Below, one piece after another: positions 1-7,711 of a DNA stretch of 10,031 bases. This stretch comes from Alphaproteobacteria bacterium (GTDB lineage: Bacteria; Pseudomonadota; Alphaproteobacteria; ATCC43930; CGMCC-115725): assembly GCA_019241915.1 (NCBI GenBank), contig JAFAWI010000665.1, forward strand, positions 1 to 10,031. Direction: 5' to 3'. Numbering within the stretch: position 1 is the first letter of the stretch; every line of letters starts with the position of its first letter. Both the position numbers and the translations under genes were made by a program. The notes beneath the pieces are model-generated. The model saw only the letters and a list, made by a program, of their open reading frames with translations. It made no database searches and was not told the DNA's origin.

Positions 1-1017
1 GCCGCACGCGAGCCGGCGGCGCCCGAGGCCATCGAGGCGGCGGCGCGGGTGCTGCGCTCGGGCGAGCCGGCGATGCTGCTGCTGACGGGGCGGGCGCTGC
101 GCGAGGACGGGCTCGCGCTGGCCGGGCAGATCTGCGCGAAGACCGGCGCGCGGCTGATGGCGCAAGGCTCGAACGCACGGACCCAGCGGGGCAGGGGCCG
201 GGTGGCGCTGGAACGCGTGCCCTATGTGGTGGATCAGGCGCTGGCCGTGCTGAAGGGGCTGAAGCACATCGTTCTGGTCGGCGCCAAGATGCCGGTGGCG
301 TTCTTTGCCTATCCGAACAAGCCGAGCCTGTTGTCGCCTGAGGACTGCCAGGGCCATGTGCTGTGCACGATCGACGAGGAGCCGATCGGCGCGCTGCGGG
401 CGCTGGCCGAGGCGGTCGGCGCAGCGAACACGGCGGCGCCGGTGGTGAACGAGCCGAAGCCCGAGCTGGCGACCGGCAAGATCGAGCCGATGGCGCTCGG
501 GCAGTCGCTCGGCGCGCTGCTGCCGGAGAATGCCATCGTGGTCGACGAAGCGGTAACCACCGGCCGCGGCTTCTTTGCCCCCACCAACGCCGCCAACCCG
601 CACGACTGGCTTTCCAACATGGGCGGCTCGATCGGGCTGGGCCTGCCGCTGGCGACCGGCGCGGCGGTGGCCTGTCCCGACCGCAAGGTCGTCTGCCTCG
701 AAGGCGACGGCAGCGGCATGTACACGCTTCAGGCGCTGTGGACGCAGGCGCGCGAAGGGCTCGACGTGACGACGCTGCTGTTCTCGAACCGCAGCTACCA
801 GATTTTGAAGGGCGAGCTCGCCAATGTCGGCGCCGGCAATCCGGGCCGCAAGGCGCTCGATATGCTCGACCTAGGCAAGCCCGACATCGATTGGGTTGGC
901 TTGGCCAAGGCGATGGGCGTACCGGGCGCCAAGGTGACGACGATGGAGGAGTTCAACCGGTGCTGCGCCGAAGGCCTCGCGTCGTCCGGCCCCTACCTCG
1001 TCGAAATCGAATTCTGA
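1..1017 (+). CDS. Thiamine-diphosphate-dependent acetolactate synthase-like enzyme, large subunit (5' end missing)
   Basis: This is the C-terminal 338 residues of a TPP enzyme; the frame is open from base 1, so the N-terminal pyrimidine-binding domain, with the catalytic glutamate of this family, lies outside the window. Residues about 10-125 look like the central TPP_enzyme_M domain (LLTGRAL, then IVLVGAK followed by FFAYPNKPS). Residues about 150-335 form the pyrophosphate/Mg-binding C-terminal domain. The TPP signature is visible: GDGS at residues 235-238, then SNRSYQIL with the metal-ligand asparagine at 263. MGGSIGLGLPLA precedes it, as is usual. The family condenses or decarboxylates 2-oxo acids in the cytoplasm. 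The true substrate is uncertain: no ilvN-type regulatory subunit follows, and the PNKPS loop and overall look recall proteins labelled acetolactate synthase that sit closer to benzoylformate decarboxylase. The next gene on the strand is glgB, with no evident metabolic link. Confidence 0.9.
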   Translation, partial: AAREPAAPEAIEAAARVLRSGEPAMLLLTGRALREDGLALAGQICAKTGARLMAQGSNARTQRGRGRVALERVPYVVDQALAVLKGLKHIVLVGAKMPVAFFAYPNKPSLLSPEDCQGHVLCTIDEEPIGALRALAEAVGAANTAAPVVNEPKPELATGKIEPMALGQSLGALLPENAIVVDEAVTTGRGFFAPTNAANPHDWLSNMGGSIGLGLPLATGAAVACPDRKVVCLEGDGSGMYTLQALWTQAREGLDVTTLLFSNRSYQILKGELANVGAGNPGRKALDMLDLGKPDIDWVGLAKAMGVPGAKVTTMEEFNRCCAEGLASSGPYLVEIEF

Positions 1018-1085
1018 GCCTGCCGGAGGGTGGAATTCACAACGGAAGGCCCGCGCTTTGCCCATTCCGAGCGTTAGCGAGAGGA

Positions 1086-1112
1086 CGGCCGGCAGAACGC
1101 CGAAGCCGGCCG
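1086..1112 (+). promoter_or_regulatory. GC-only hairpin in the glgB leader
   Basis: A perfect 8-bp inverted repeat, CGGCCGGC at 1086-1093 and GCCGGCCG at 1105-1112, encloses an 11-base loop. It lies between the TPP-enzyme gene and the ATG of glgB and ends 26 bases before that ATG. No T run follows, so it is not a classical intrinsic terminator. If glgB instead starts at the TTG at 1058, the hairpin would lie inside the coding region. GC-only stems of this size can arise by chance in such GC-rich DNA, so a function is only a possibility. Confidence 0.3.
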
Positions 1113-1138
1113 GGGGAAACGGGAAAGCGGCTTCGGCG

Positions 1139-3382
1139 ATGGATGACGGCGTAAAACTGCAAGAGGCGGCGTGGGCTGCGCGCGACGCGGTGCGGCCCGA
1201 TCCGCAGGTCGAGGCAATCGTACGCGCGCGGCACGGCGATCCGTTCTCGTTTCTTGGCATGCACGCCGAGGGAGGCGGCGATCTTGTGGTGCGCGCGATG
1301 CTGCCGGGTGCGTCTGCGGTGACGGTCGTCGATGCGGCGAGCGGGGCAGCGGTCGGCGAAGGCGAACGGGTCCACCCGGATGGTCTTTTTGTTGCGCGCC
1401 TCGCCGGGCGGCGCGACTGGTTCCGCTATCGGCTGCGAGTCAACTGGGGGCATGCCGAGCAGGAATTCGACGACGCTTACCGCTTCCCGCCGGTACTCGG
1501 CGACCTCGACCTGCATTTGCTGGTCGAGGGTACGCATCTCGACAGCTACAAGCGGCTCGGCGCCCATGTCACGGCGCATGACGGCGTCGACGGCGTCGCG
1601 TTTGCGGTCTGGGCGCCCAATGCGCAGCGGGTCAGCGTCGTCGGCGAATTTTCCGCATGGGACGGCCGCCGCCTGGCCATGCGCCGCCGCCATGCCGGCG
1701 GGTTCTGGGAGATCTTTGTGCCGGGGATCGCGGCGGGAGAAGTCTACAAATACGAGGTCGTCGATCCGAACGGCACGCTGCTGCCGCTGAAGGCCGATCC
1801 CTACGCGGCGCAGGCCGAGCACCCGCCGCGCACCGCCTCGGTGGTGGCGCCGCCTGACGGGTTCGCGTGGCAGGACGGAGAATGGATGGCCCGGCGCGCG
1901 CAGGCCAATGACCGCGCGGCGCCGATTGCGATCTACGAGGTGCATCTTGGCTCCTGGCGTCGCGATCTGGCTGCGGGCGGGCGGTATCTGAGCTACCGCG
2001 AGCTGGCCGAACAGCTGGTCCCCTACGTCGCCGATCTCGGTTTCACGCATATCGAGATCATGCCGGTCACCGAATACCCGTTCGACGGCTCGTGGGGCTA
2101 CCAGCCGGTATCGTTGTTCGCACCGACCTCGCGCTACGGGACGCCGGACGATTTTCGCTTTTTTGTCGAGGCGTGCCACCGCGCCGGCATCGGCGTCTGG
2201 CTCGACTGGGTGCCGGGGCATTTCCCAAGCGACCCGCACGGTCTCGCGCGGTTTGACGGCACGGCGCTCTACGAGCACGCCGACCCACGCCAGGGCCTGC
2301 ACCGCGACTGGGGCACGCTGATCTACAATTACGGCCGTCGGGAGGTTGCCAACTTCCTGCTGTCGAGCGCGCTGTGCTGGATCCGCGAGTTTCACATCGA
2401 CGGGCTGCGCGTCGATGCGGTCGCGTCGATGCTTTACCTCGATTATAGCCGGCAGGACGGCGACTGGATCCCCAACATGTACGGCGGCCGCGAGAACCTC
2501 GAGGCGATCGCGTTTTTGCGGCGGATGAACGAGGTCGTGTTTGGCGAAGGCAGCGGCGCCACGACAATCGCCGAAGAATCAACCGCCTGGCCGATGGTGT
2601 CGCGGCCGGTCTATGTCGGCGGCCTCGGCTTCGGGTTCAAATGGAACATGGGGTGGATGCACGATACGCTCGGCTATATGGCGCGCGATCCGATCCATCG
2701 CATGTACCACCACAACGACCTGACCTTCGGGCTGCTCTACGCGTTCCATGAGAACTTCATCCTGCCGCTCAGCCACGACGAAGTGGTTTACGGCAAGCGC
2801 TCGCTGATCGGCAAAATGGCCGGTGACGAATGGCAGCGCTTCGCCAACCTGCGCGCCTATTTCGCATTCATGTGGACGCATCCGGGAAAGAAGCTTCTGT
2901 TCATGGGCGGCGAGTTCGGCCAGGAGCGCGAGTGGGACCACGATATCGGCCTTGACTGGCAGCTCCTCGGCCAGCCGTTTCATGCCGGGCTTTATCGGCT
3001 GATCCGCGACCTCAACCGGCTGTACCGCGAGGTCCCGGCGCTGTACCAGCGCGACAGCGAGGGCGACGGTTTCTCGTGGATCGACGCCAATAATGGCGCA
3101 GAAAGCGTGATCTCCTATTTCCGCCGCGGCGCCGATGCCGAGGCTGTCGCGGTGACCGTGTGCAATTTTACGCCGGTGCCGCGGCTCGGCTACCGCATCG
3201 GCGTGCCGTACCCTGGACGCTACCGCGAGCGGATCAACACAGATGCGGCGGATTACGGCGGCAGCGGCATCGGCAATTTCGGCGCGGTCGTGGCGGAGCC
3301 CGAGCCGATGCACGGGCACCGCTATTCGCTCTGCCTGCAGCTGCCGCCGCTTGCGGCGGTCGTCTTGACCGTCGAGCGATGA
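1139..3382 (+). CDS. glgB: 1,4-alpha-glucan branching enzyme GlgB
   Basis: GlgB moves a segment of an alpha-1,4-glucan chain to an alpha-1,6 position and so makes the branch points of glycogen. The 747-residue product (E. coli GlgB has 728) is complete. It has an N-terminal branching-enzyme module (DPFSFLGMH near residue 34), a CBM48 module (FAVWAPNAQRVSVVGEFSAWDG, about 155-175), a GH13 barrel and a C-terminal beta domain. The four GH13 regions are visible: DWVPGHFP (356-363), GLRVDAVASM with nucleophile Asp426, IAEES with acid/base Glu479, and LPLSHDEVVYGK with Asp547. All three catalytic residues sit 21 positions after E. coli Asp405, Glu458 and Asp526, so the core has no net insertion or deletion between them. 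I chose the ATG at 1139; a TTG at 1058, preceded by GGAAGG, would add 27 low-complexity residues, and a GTG at 1190 would give 730 residues. It heads the glgB-glgX-malQ cluster; no promoter is evident. Confidence 0.97.
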   Translation: MDDGVKLQEAAWAARDAVRPDPQVEAIVRARHGDPFSFLGMHAEGGGDLVVRAMLPGASAVTVVDAASGAAVGEGERVHPDGLFVARLAGRRDWFRYRLRVNWGHAEQEFDDAYRFPPVLGDLDLHLLVEGTHLDSYKRLGAHVTAHDGVDGVAFAVWAPNAQRVSVVGEFSAWDGRRLAMRRRHAGGFWEIFVPGIAAGEVYKYEVVDPNGTLLPLKADPYAAQAEHPPRTASVVAPPDGFAWQDGEWMARRAQANDRAAPIAIYEVHLGSWRRDLAAGGRYLSYRELAEQLVPYVADLGFTHIEIMPVTEYPFDGSWGYQPVSLFAPTSRYGTPDDFRFFVEACHRAGIGVWLDWVPGHFPSDPHGLARFDGTALYEHADPRQGLHRDWGTLIYNYGRREVANFLLSSALCWIREFHIDGLRVDAVASMLYLDYSRQDGDWIPNMYGGRENLEAIAFLRRMNEVVFGEGSGATTIAEESTAWPMVSRPVYVGGLGFGFKWNMGWMHDTLGYMARDPIHRMYHHNDLTFGLLYAFHENFILPLSHDEVVYGKRSLIGKMAGDEWQRFANLRAYFAFMWTHPGKKLLFMGGEFGQEREWDHDIGLDWQLLGQPFHAGLYRLIRDLNRLYREVPALYQRDSEGDGFSWIDANNGAESVISYFRRGADAEAVAVTVCNFTPVPRLGYRIGVPYPGRYRERINTDAADYGGSGIGNFGAVVAEPEPMHGHRYSLCLQLPPLAAVVLTVER

Positions 3383-3405
3383 GGTTGACGGTGGCGGCTG
3401 GCTGA
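3379..3405 (+). other. 8-codon minicistron bridging glgB and glgX
   Basis: An ATG at 3379-3381 overlaps the glgB stop codon (ATGA) and opens a frame encoding MRLTVAAG. It ends at TGA 3403-3405, which overlaps the glgX start as TGATG. The three reading frames are thus joined stop-to-start without a gap. glgX itself has no good Shine-Dalgarno sequence in the 22 bases between glgB and its ATG. Ribosomes finishing glgB could therefore reinitiate twice and reach glgX. This is inference from the overlaps; the peptide is not recognised and is probably a translational-coupling device or coincidence. Confidence 0.3.
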
Positions 3406-5579
3406 TGGCGTCGCCGCGGATCTGGCCCGGGACGCCATACCCGCTCGGCGCGACATGGGACGGGCGAGGGGTCAATTTCGCGCTGTTCTCCGCCCATGCC
3501 GAGAAGGTCGAGCTGTGCCTGTTCGATCACAGCGGCCACCACGAACGGGCGCGGATCGTCTTGCCCGAATACACCGACGAGGTGTGGCACGGCTACCTGC
3601 CCGACGCGCGCCCCGACCTGCTCTACGGGTACCGCGTCCACGGCCCCTACGACCCGCCGAACGGTCTGCGCTTCAACCCCAACAAGTTGCTGATCGACCC
3701 CTACGCCAAGGCGCTGCACGGGCAGTTGCAGTGGAACGACGTGGTCTTCGGCTACCGCCTCGGCGGCCCGCGTGACGATCTCGGCTTCGACCGCCGCGAC
3801 AGCGCGCGCTACATGCCCAAATGCCGCGTCGTCGAGACTGCCTTTACGTGGCACGACGACCGCCCGCCGCACACGGCGTGGGAAGAGTCGATCGTCCTCG
3901 AGCTGCACGTGCGCGGCTTTACGATGATGCACCCGGAGGTCAATCCGGGTCAGCGCGGCAATTTCGCAGCGCTGGCGACGCCGGCGGTGATCGACTACCT
4001 GGTCGAGCTGGGGGTCACGGCAGTCGAATTGCTGCCGGTCCACGCCGCCGTGCCGGAGCGCCAGCTGCCGCAGCGCCGGCTGACCAATTACTGGGGCTAC
4101 AGCTCGATCGGCTTTTTTGCCCCCGACCCGCGTTACCTGCCGACCGGCTCGATCGCCGAATTCAAGACCATGGTGCAGCGGTTGCACGACGCCCGCATCG
4201 AGGTATTCCTCGACGTCGTCTACAACCATACCGCGGAAGGCAGCCATCTCGGCCCGACGCTGTCGTTCCGCGGCATCGACAACCTGTCGTACTACCGCCT
4301 GCAGGACGACCGCCGGTATTACGCGGACTATACCGGCACCGGGAATTCGCTCAACCTCGACCATCCGCGCGTGCTGCAGCTGGTCACCGACTCGCTGCGG
4401 TACTGGACGACGGAAATGCATGTCGACGGGTTCCGCTTCGATTTGGCGCCGACATTGGCGCGCGAGGGCGATGAATACTCGCAGGGCAGCGCCTTTTTCG
4501 ACACGATCCGCCAGGATCCGGCGTTGGCTCGGGTGAAACTGATCGCCGAGCCGTGGGATGTCGGTCCCGGCGGCTACCAGCTTGGCAATTTTCCGCCGGG
4601 ATGGGCCGAGTGGAACGGCCAATATCGCGACACGGTGCGGCGCTTCTGGAAGGGCGACGGCGGCCTCGTCGCGGATATGGGCTCGCGCTTGGCCGGGTCC
4701 TCGGACATCTACGGCTATCGCGGCCGCCGGCCGTGGGCGAGCATCAACTTCATCACCGCGCACGATGGTTTCACGCTGCAGGACCTCGTCAGCTACAACG
4801 ACAAGCACAACGAAGCCAACGGGGAGGACAACCGCGACGGGCACGACGCCAATTTCAGTTGGAACGGCGGCATCGAAGGGCCGACCGACGATCCCGCGAT
4901 CGTCGCGCTGCGCGACCGCCAAAAGCGCAACCTGATGGCCACGCTGCTGCTGTCGCTCGGGGTGCCGATGCTGCTGGCCGGCGATGAATTCGGCCGCACG
5001 CAGCAGGGCAACAACAACGCCTATTGTCAGGACAACGAGATCTCCTGGCTCGACTGGCAGCATGTGCGGCCCGAGGACGAGGCGCTGCGGGAATTCGTGC
5101 GCAAGCTGATCCACCTGCGTCGGCGCCATCGCGTCTTCTCGCGCCCGCGCTTCTTTCGCGGCGAGGTGCTGTCGGAAGACGGGCTCAAGGACATCACCTG
5201 GGTGACCCCGACCGGCGAGGAGGCCACCGACGCCGATTGGCGCAATCCGGAAGCGCAGACGTTGGGCTATGTGCTGGGCGGCGCTGCGGGCGAGTTCTAC
5301 ACGACGGGCGGCCAGCGCGACATCGATGCGAGCTTCCTGGTGATGATGAGCGCCTACCACGAGGACATCGATTTCCGCTTCCCGCGGCTTGGCGCCACAT
5401 TGGCGTGGCAGGCGCTGGTCGACACGGCCGAACCGAGCGGCATCGTCAGCGACGACAAGCTTTATGTCACCGGCCACGCCTACCGCTTGCGCGCGCGCAG
5501 CTTCGCGCTGTTCATCAACCGCGCTGCCGCCAACGGCAGATCGCCGGCGGCCGAGCGAGGCGGGTGGGAGCGGCGATGA
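3405..5579 (+). CDS. glgX: Glycogen debranching enzyme GlgX (isoamylase-type)
   Basis: GlgX hydrolyses alpha-1,6 branches, preferring the short outer chains left on phosphorylase-limit glycogen, and releases malto-oligosaccharides. The 724-residue product is complete. An N-terminal CBM48 module (PYPLGATWDGRGVNFALFS, residues 11-29) leads into a GH13 barrel of the GlgX/TreX/isoamylase type, with LHVRGFT (167-173) and TNYWGYSSIGFFAP (227-240). Catalytic regions are DVVYNH (270-275), GFRFDLAPTL with nucleophile Asp346, LIAEPWDVG with acid/base Glu382, and FITAHDGFT with Asp454. YNDKHNEANGEDNRDG (464-479) and GDEFGRTQQGNNNAYCQDN (526-544) are hallmark GlgX segments. The start is the first plausible ATG and keeps the conserved N terminus; it lies 22 bases after glgB with no strong ribosome-binding site. 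The stop overlaps the malQ start, so one transcript is likely. Its products are substrates for MalQ next door. Confidence 0.97.
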   Translation: MASPRIWPGTPYPLGATWDGRGVNFALFSAHAEKVELCLFDHSGHHERARIVLPEYTDEVWHGYLPDARPDLLYGYRVHGPYDPPNGLRFNPNKLLIDPYAKALHGQLQWNDVVFGYRLGGPRDDLGFDRRDSARYMPKCRVVETAFTWHDDRPPHTAWEESIVLELHVRGFTMMHPEVNPGQRGNFAALATPAVIDYLVELGVTAVELLPVHAAVPERQLPQRRLTNYWGYSSIGFFAPDPRYLPTGSIAEFKTMVQRLHDARIEVFLDVVYNHTAEGSHLGPTLSFRGIDNLSYYRLQDDRRYYADYTGTGNSLNLDHPRVLQLVTDSLRYWTTEMHVDGFRFDLAPTLAREGDEYSQGSAFFDTIRQDPALARVKLIAEPWDVGPGGYQLGNFPPGWAEWNGQYRDTVRRFWKGDGGLVADMGSRLAGSSDIYGYRGRRPWASINFITAHDGFTLQDLVSYNDKHNEANGEDNRDGHDANFSWNGGIEGPTDDPAIVALRDRQKRNLMATLLLSLGVPMLLAGDEFGRTQQGNNNAYCQDNEISWLDWQHVRPEDEALREFVRKLIHLRRRHRVFSRPRFFRGEVLSEDGLKDITWVTPTGEEATDADWRNPEAQTLGYVLGGAAGEFYTTGGQRDIDASFLVMMSAYHEDIDFRFPRLGATLAWQALVDTAEPSGIVSDDKLYVTGHAYRLRARSFALFINRAAANGRSPAAERGGWERR
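5566..5579 (+). promoter_or_regulatory. malQ ribosome-binding site and glgX/malQ ATGA overlap
   Basis: GGGAG at 5566-5570 lies five bases before the ATG at 5576-5578, inside the end of glgX. That ATG shares the bases ATGA with the glgX stop TGA (5577-5579). This fixes the malQ start and points to translational coupling of the two genes. Confidence 0.7.
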
Positions 5580-7711
5580 GCGTCGCGCACAGCTTACAGC
5601 CCATCGCCGCGCTGCTTGGGGTGGAAACCAGGCATACCGACGCCCTGGGTGAGCTGCACGAACCCGACGCCGAGACCTTGTCTGCAATGGTCGCCGCTTT
5701 CGGGCTGCCGCCCGAGCCCGAGCGAGCCGCAGCGACGCTCGACGAGCAGCGCCACGCGCTGCCGCTCGGTCTTGACCCGGTTTATGTGGTGCCGGCGGAG
5801 GCGCCGGTCCTGTCGCTGCCGATCGGACCGCAGCGCGGCCCGGTGCAATGGCACCTTCGGTTTGAGAACGCCGCCACGGTGGAAGGGTGCTGGCGACCGG
5901 GCGAGCAGGAGTTCCGGCTGAACGAACCGCCGCTCGGCTATCACCGGCTCGGCCTGGAGATCGGCGGCGAGACCGCCGAAATCGTGCTGGCGGTGTCGCC
6001 GCCGTCCTGCCACCTGCCGCCGGCGCTGTGCGATGGTGCGCGCTGCTGGGGCCTGACGACCCAGCTCTACGGCCTGCGCGGCAAGCGCAATTGGGGAATG
6101 GGCGATTTCACCGATCTTGCCGAGCTTGCCCGCGCGGCCGGATCGCTCGGCGCGGCCACGGTCGGCATCAATCCGCTGCATGCGCTGTTCGCCAGCGAGC
6201 CCCGCCATGCGAGCCCTTATTCCCCCTCCAGCCGTGCGCAGCTCGACTATCTCTACATCGATCCCGCCACGGCGCCGGGCTTTGCCGACGACCCCGGGAT
6301 TCGAGGGCTGCTGCCGGACGGAGCGCTCGCCGCGGCGCGCAGCGCCGAGTTCGTCGACCACGCCGCAGTGGCGGCGCTGAAGCGGCCGGTGCTGGAGGCG
6401 CTGTATCGCCGTTTCCGCGAGCGCGACCTGCGGCCCCGGGGCGCGCGCACGGCGCACGGCCGCGAGTTCCGCAGCTTCCAGCGGGAAGGCGGCGAACGGC
6501 TTGCCGCTTTTGCCACCTTTGAGGCGTTGCACGAACGCTTCAACGGCAACGGCGGTCAGTTCTCGTGGCACGATTGGCCGGTCGAGCTGCGCGACCCGGA
6601 TTCGCGCGCGGTCGCGAGCTTCGTCGCGGCGCACCGGGGGCGCGTCGAGTTCTTCGAGTTTCTGCAATGGCTGGCCGATCGGCAGCTCGGCGCCGCGGCG
6701 GCGGCGGGCCGCGGAACCGGGCTGTCGCTCGGCCTCTACCGCGACCTCGCGGTCGGCGTCAGCCCGCAGGGCGCGGAGGCCTGGGCCGATCAGGGGCTTG
6801 TGGTGCCGGGGATGGGCATCGGCGCGCCGCCCGACGCGCTGAGCCGCGCCGGCCAGAACTGGGGGCTCGCCCCGGTCAACCCGCTGGCGCTGCGCCAGCG
6901 CGGCTTTCAGCCGTTCATCGCGGCGTTGCGCGCCAATATGCGCCATGCCGGCGTGCTGCGCATCGACCACGTGATGTCGCTGCAGCGGCTCTATTGGGTG
7001 CCGGCTGGGCGCTCGGCGGTGGCCGGCGCCTATGTCAACTACCCGTTCAACGAGCTGCTCCGCCTGGTCACGCTTGAAAGCCGACGCCAGCAATGCGCCG
7101 TGGTCGGGGAGGATTTGGGCACGGTGCCGTCGGGTTTTCGCGAAACGATGCAGGCGGCGAACCTGCTGTCGTATCGCGTCGTGATGTTCGAGCGGCGCCT
7201 GGACGGCAATTTCGTCGCCCCTGCCGAATATGAGCCGCTCGCGGCGGCCTCGGCGGCGACGCACGACCTGCCGACGCTCTGCGGGTTCTGGCTCGGCCGC
7301 GACATCGCGTGGCGCCAGCGGCTGCGGATTTATCCCAGCGCCGACGCCGAGCGCTCCGATCTTGCCGATCGGCACCGCGACCGCTGGCAGCTGCTCGAAG
7401 CGCTGGAGCGCGAAGGGCTGATGGAGCGCCATCGTTTCGCCGAGTACCTGCCGCCGAACGCAGAGCCTGTCTTCACCGCCGAACTCGGCGAGGCGATCTT
7501 TGCCTTTCTCGCCCGCTCTCGCTCGCGGCTGATGCTCGTGCAGCTCGAGGATATTGGGGGCGAGAGCGAGCAGGCCAACCTGCCGGGGACCGACCAGGAG
7601 CATCCCAATTGGCGCCGCCGGTTGTCGCTCGGGCTGGGTGAAATGCTCGACGGCGGGCCGATGCGGCGGGTGGCGGCGCTGCTCAACGCGGAGCGGCGGC
7701 GGGCGGCGTAA
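5576..7711 (+). CDS. malQ: 4-alpha-glucanotransferase MalQ (amylomaltase, GH77)
   Basis: MalQ transfers alpha-1,4-glucan segments between malto-oligosaccharides and frees glucose, lengthening short chains so that phosphorylase can use them. The product has 711 residues, typical of the long E. coli-type MalQ with an N-terminal extension (about 1-150) before the GH77 barrel. The barrel is marked by QLYGLRGKRNWGMGDF (163-178), HASPYSPSSR (211-220), LGLYRDLAVGV (385-395) and QNWGLAPVNPLAL (427-439). Catalytic residues in their motifs are Asp464 (LRIDHVMSLQRLYW), Glu512 (VVGEDLGTVP) and Asp564 (ATHDLPTLCGFW). The same frame stays open upstream to about 5024, but that part lies wholly under glgX and looks unlike any MalQ. 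The ATG at 5576 has a good ribosome-binding site and gives the expected N terminus. The gene is third in the glucan cluster, and its 3' end overlaps the convergent PrpD-family gene by 29 bases. Confidence 0.97.
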   Translation: MSVAHSLQPIAALLGVETRHTDALGELHEPDAETLSAMVAAFGLPPEPERAAATLDEQRHALPLGLDPVYVVPAEAPVLSLPIGPQRGPVQWHLRFENAATVEGCWRPGEQEFRLNEPPLGYHRLGLEIGGETAEIVLAVSPPSCHLPPALCDGARCWGLTTQLYGLRGKRNWGMGDFTDLAELARAAGSLGAATVGINPLHALFASEPRHASPYSPSSRAQLDYLYIDPATAPGFADDPGIRGLLPDGALAAARSAEFVDHAAVAALKRPVLEALYRRFRERDLRPRGARTAHGREFRSFQREGGERLAAFATFEALHERFNGNGGQFSWHDWPVELRDPDSRAVASFVAAHRGRVEFFEFLQWLADRQLGAAAAAGRGTGLSLGLYRDLAVGVSPQGAEAWADQGLVVPGMGIGAPPDALSRAGQNWGLAPVNPLALRQRGFQPFIAALRANMRHAGVLRIDHVMSLQRLYWVPAGRSAVAGAYVNYPFNELLRLVTLESRRQQCAVVGEDLGTVPSGFRETMQAANLLSYRVVMFERRLDGNFVAPAEYEPLAAASAATHDLPTLCGFWLGRDIAWRQRLRIYPSADAERSDLADRHRDRWQLLEALEREGLMERHRFAEYLPPNAEPVFTAELGEAIFAFLARSRSRLMLVQLEDIGGESEQANLPGTDQEHPNWRRRLSLGLGEMLDGGPMRRVAALLNAERRRAA

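Noticed and set aside
1009..1038. Two GAATTC sites flanking the end of the TPP-enzyme gene
   Set aside because: Six-base palindromes 18 bases apart with no extended pairing; coincidence is sufficient.
1037..2395. 452-codon open frame on the - strand, antisense to glgB
   Set aside because: No recognisable domain, Arg-rich, fully explained as a shadow of glgB.
5024..5575. Upstream extension of the malQ frame under glgX
   Set aside because: Arg/Ala-rich text unlike any MalQ N terminus; the ATG at 5576 with GGGAG and the ATGA overlap fits the family start.
3234..5687. 817-codon open frame on the - strand, antisense to glgX
   Set aside because: The translation is rich in Arg, Ala and Val with no recognisable domain, and it lies opposite a gene with a full catalytic triad. 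Long antisense frames are expected in very GC-rich genes.
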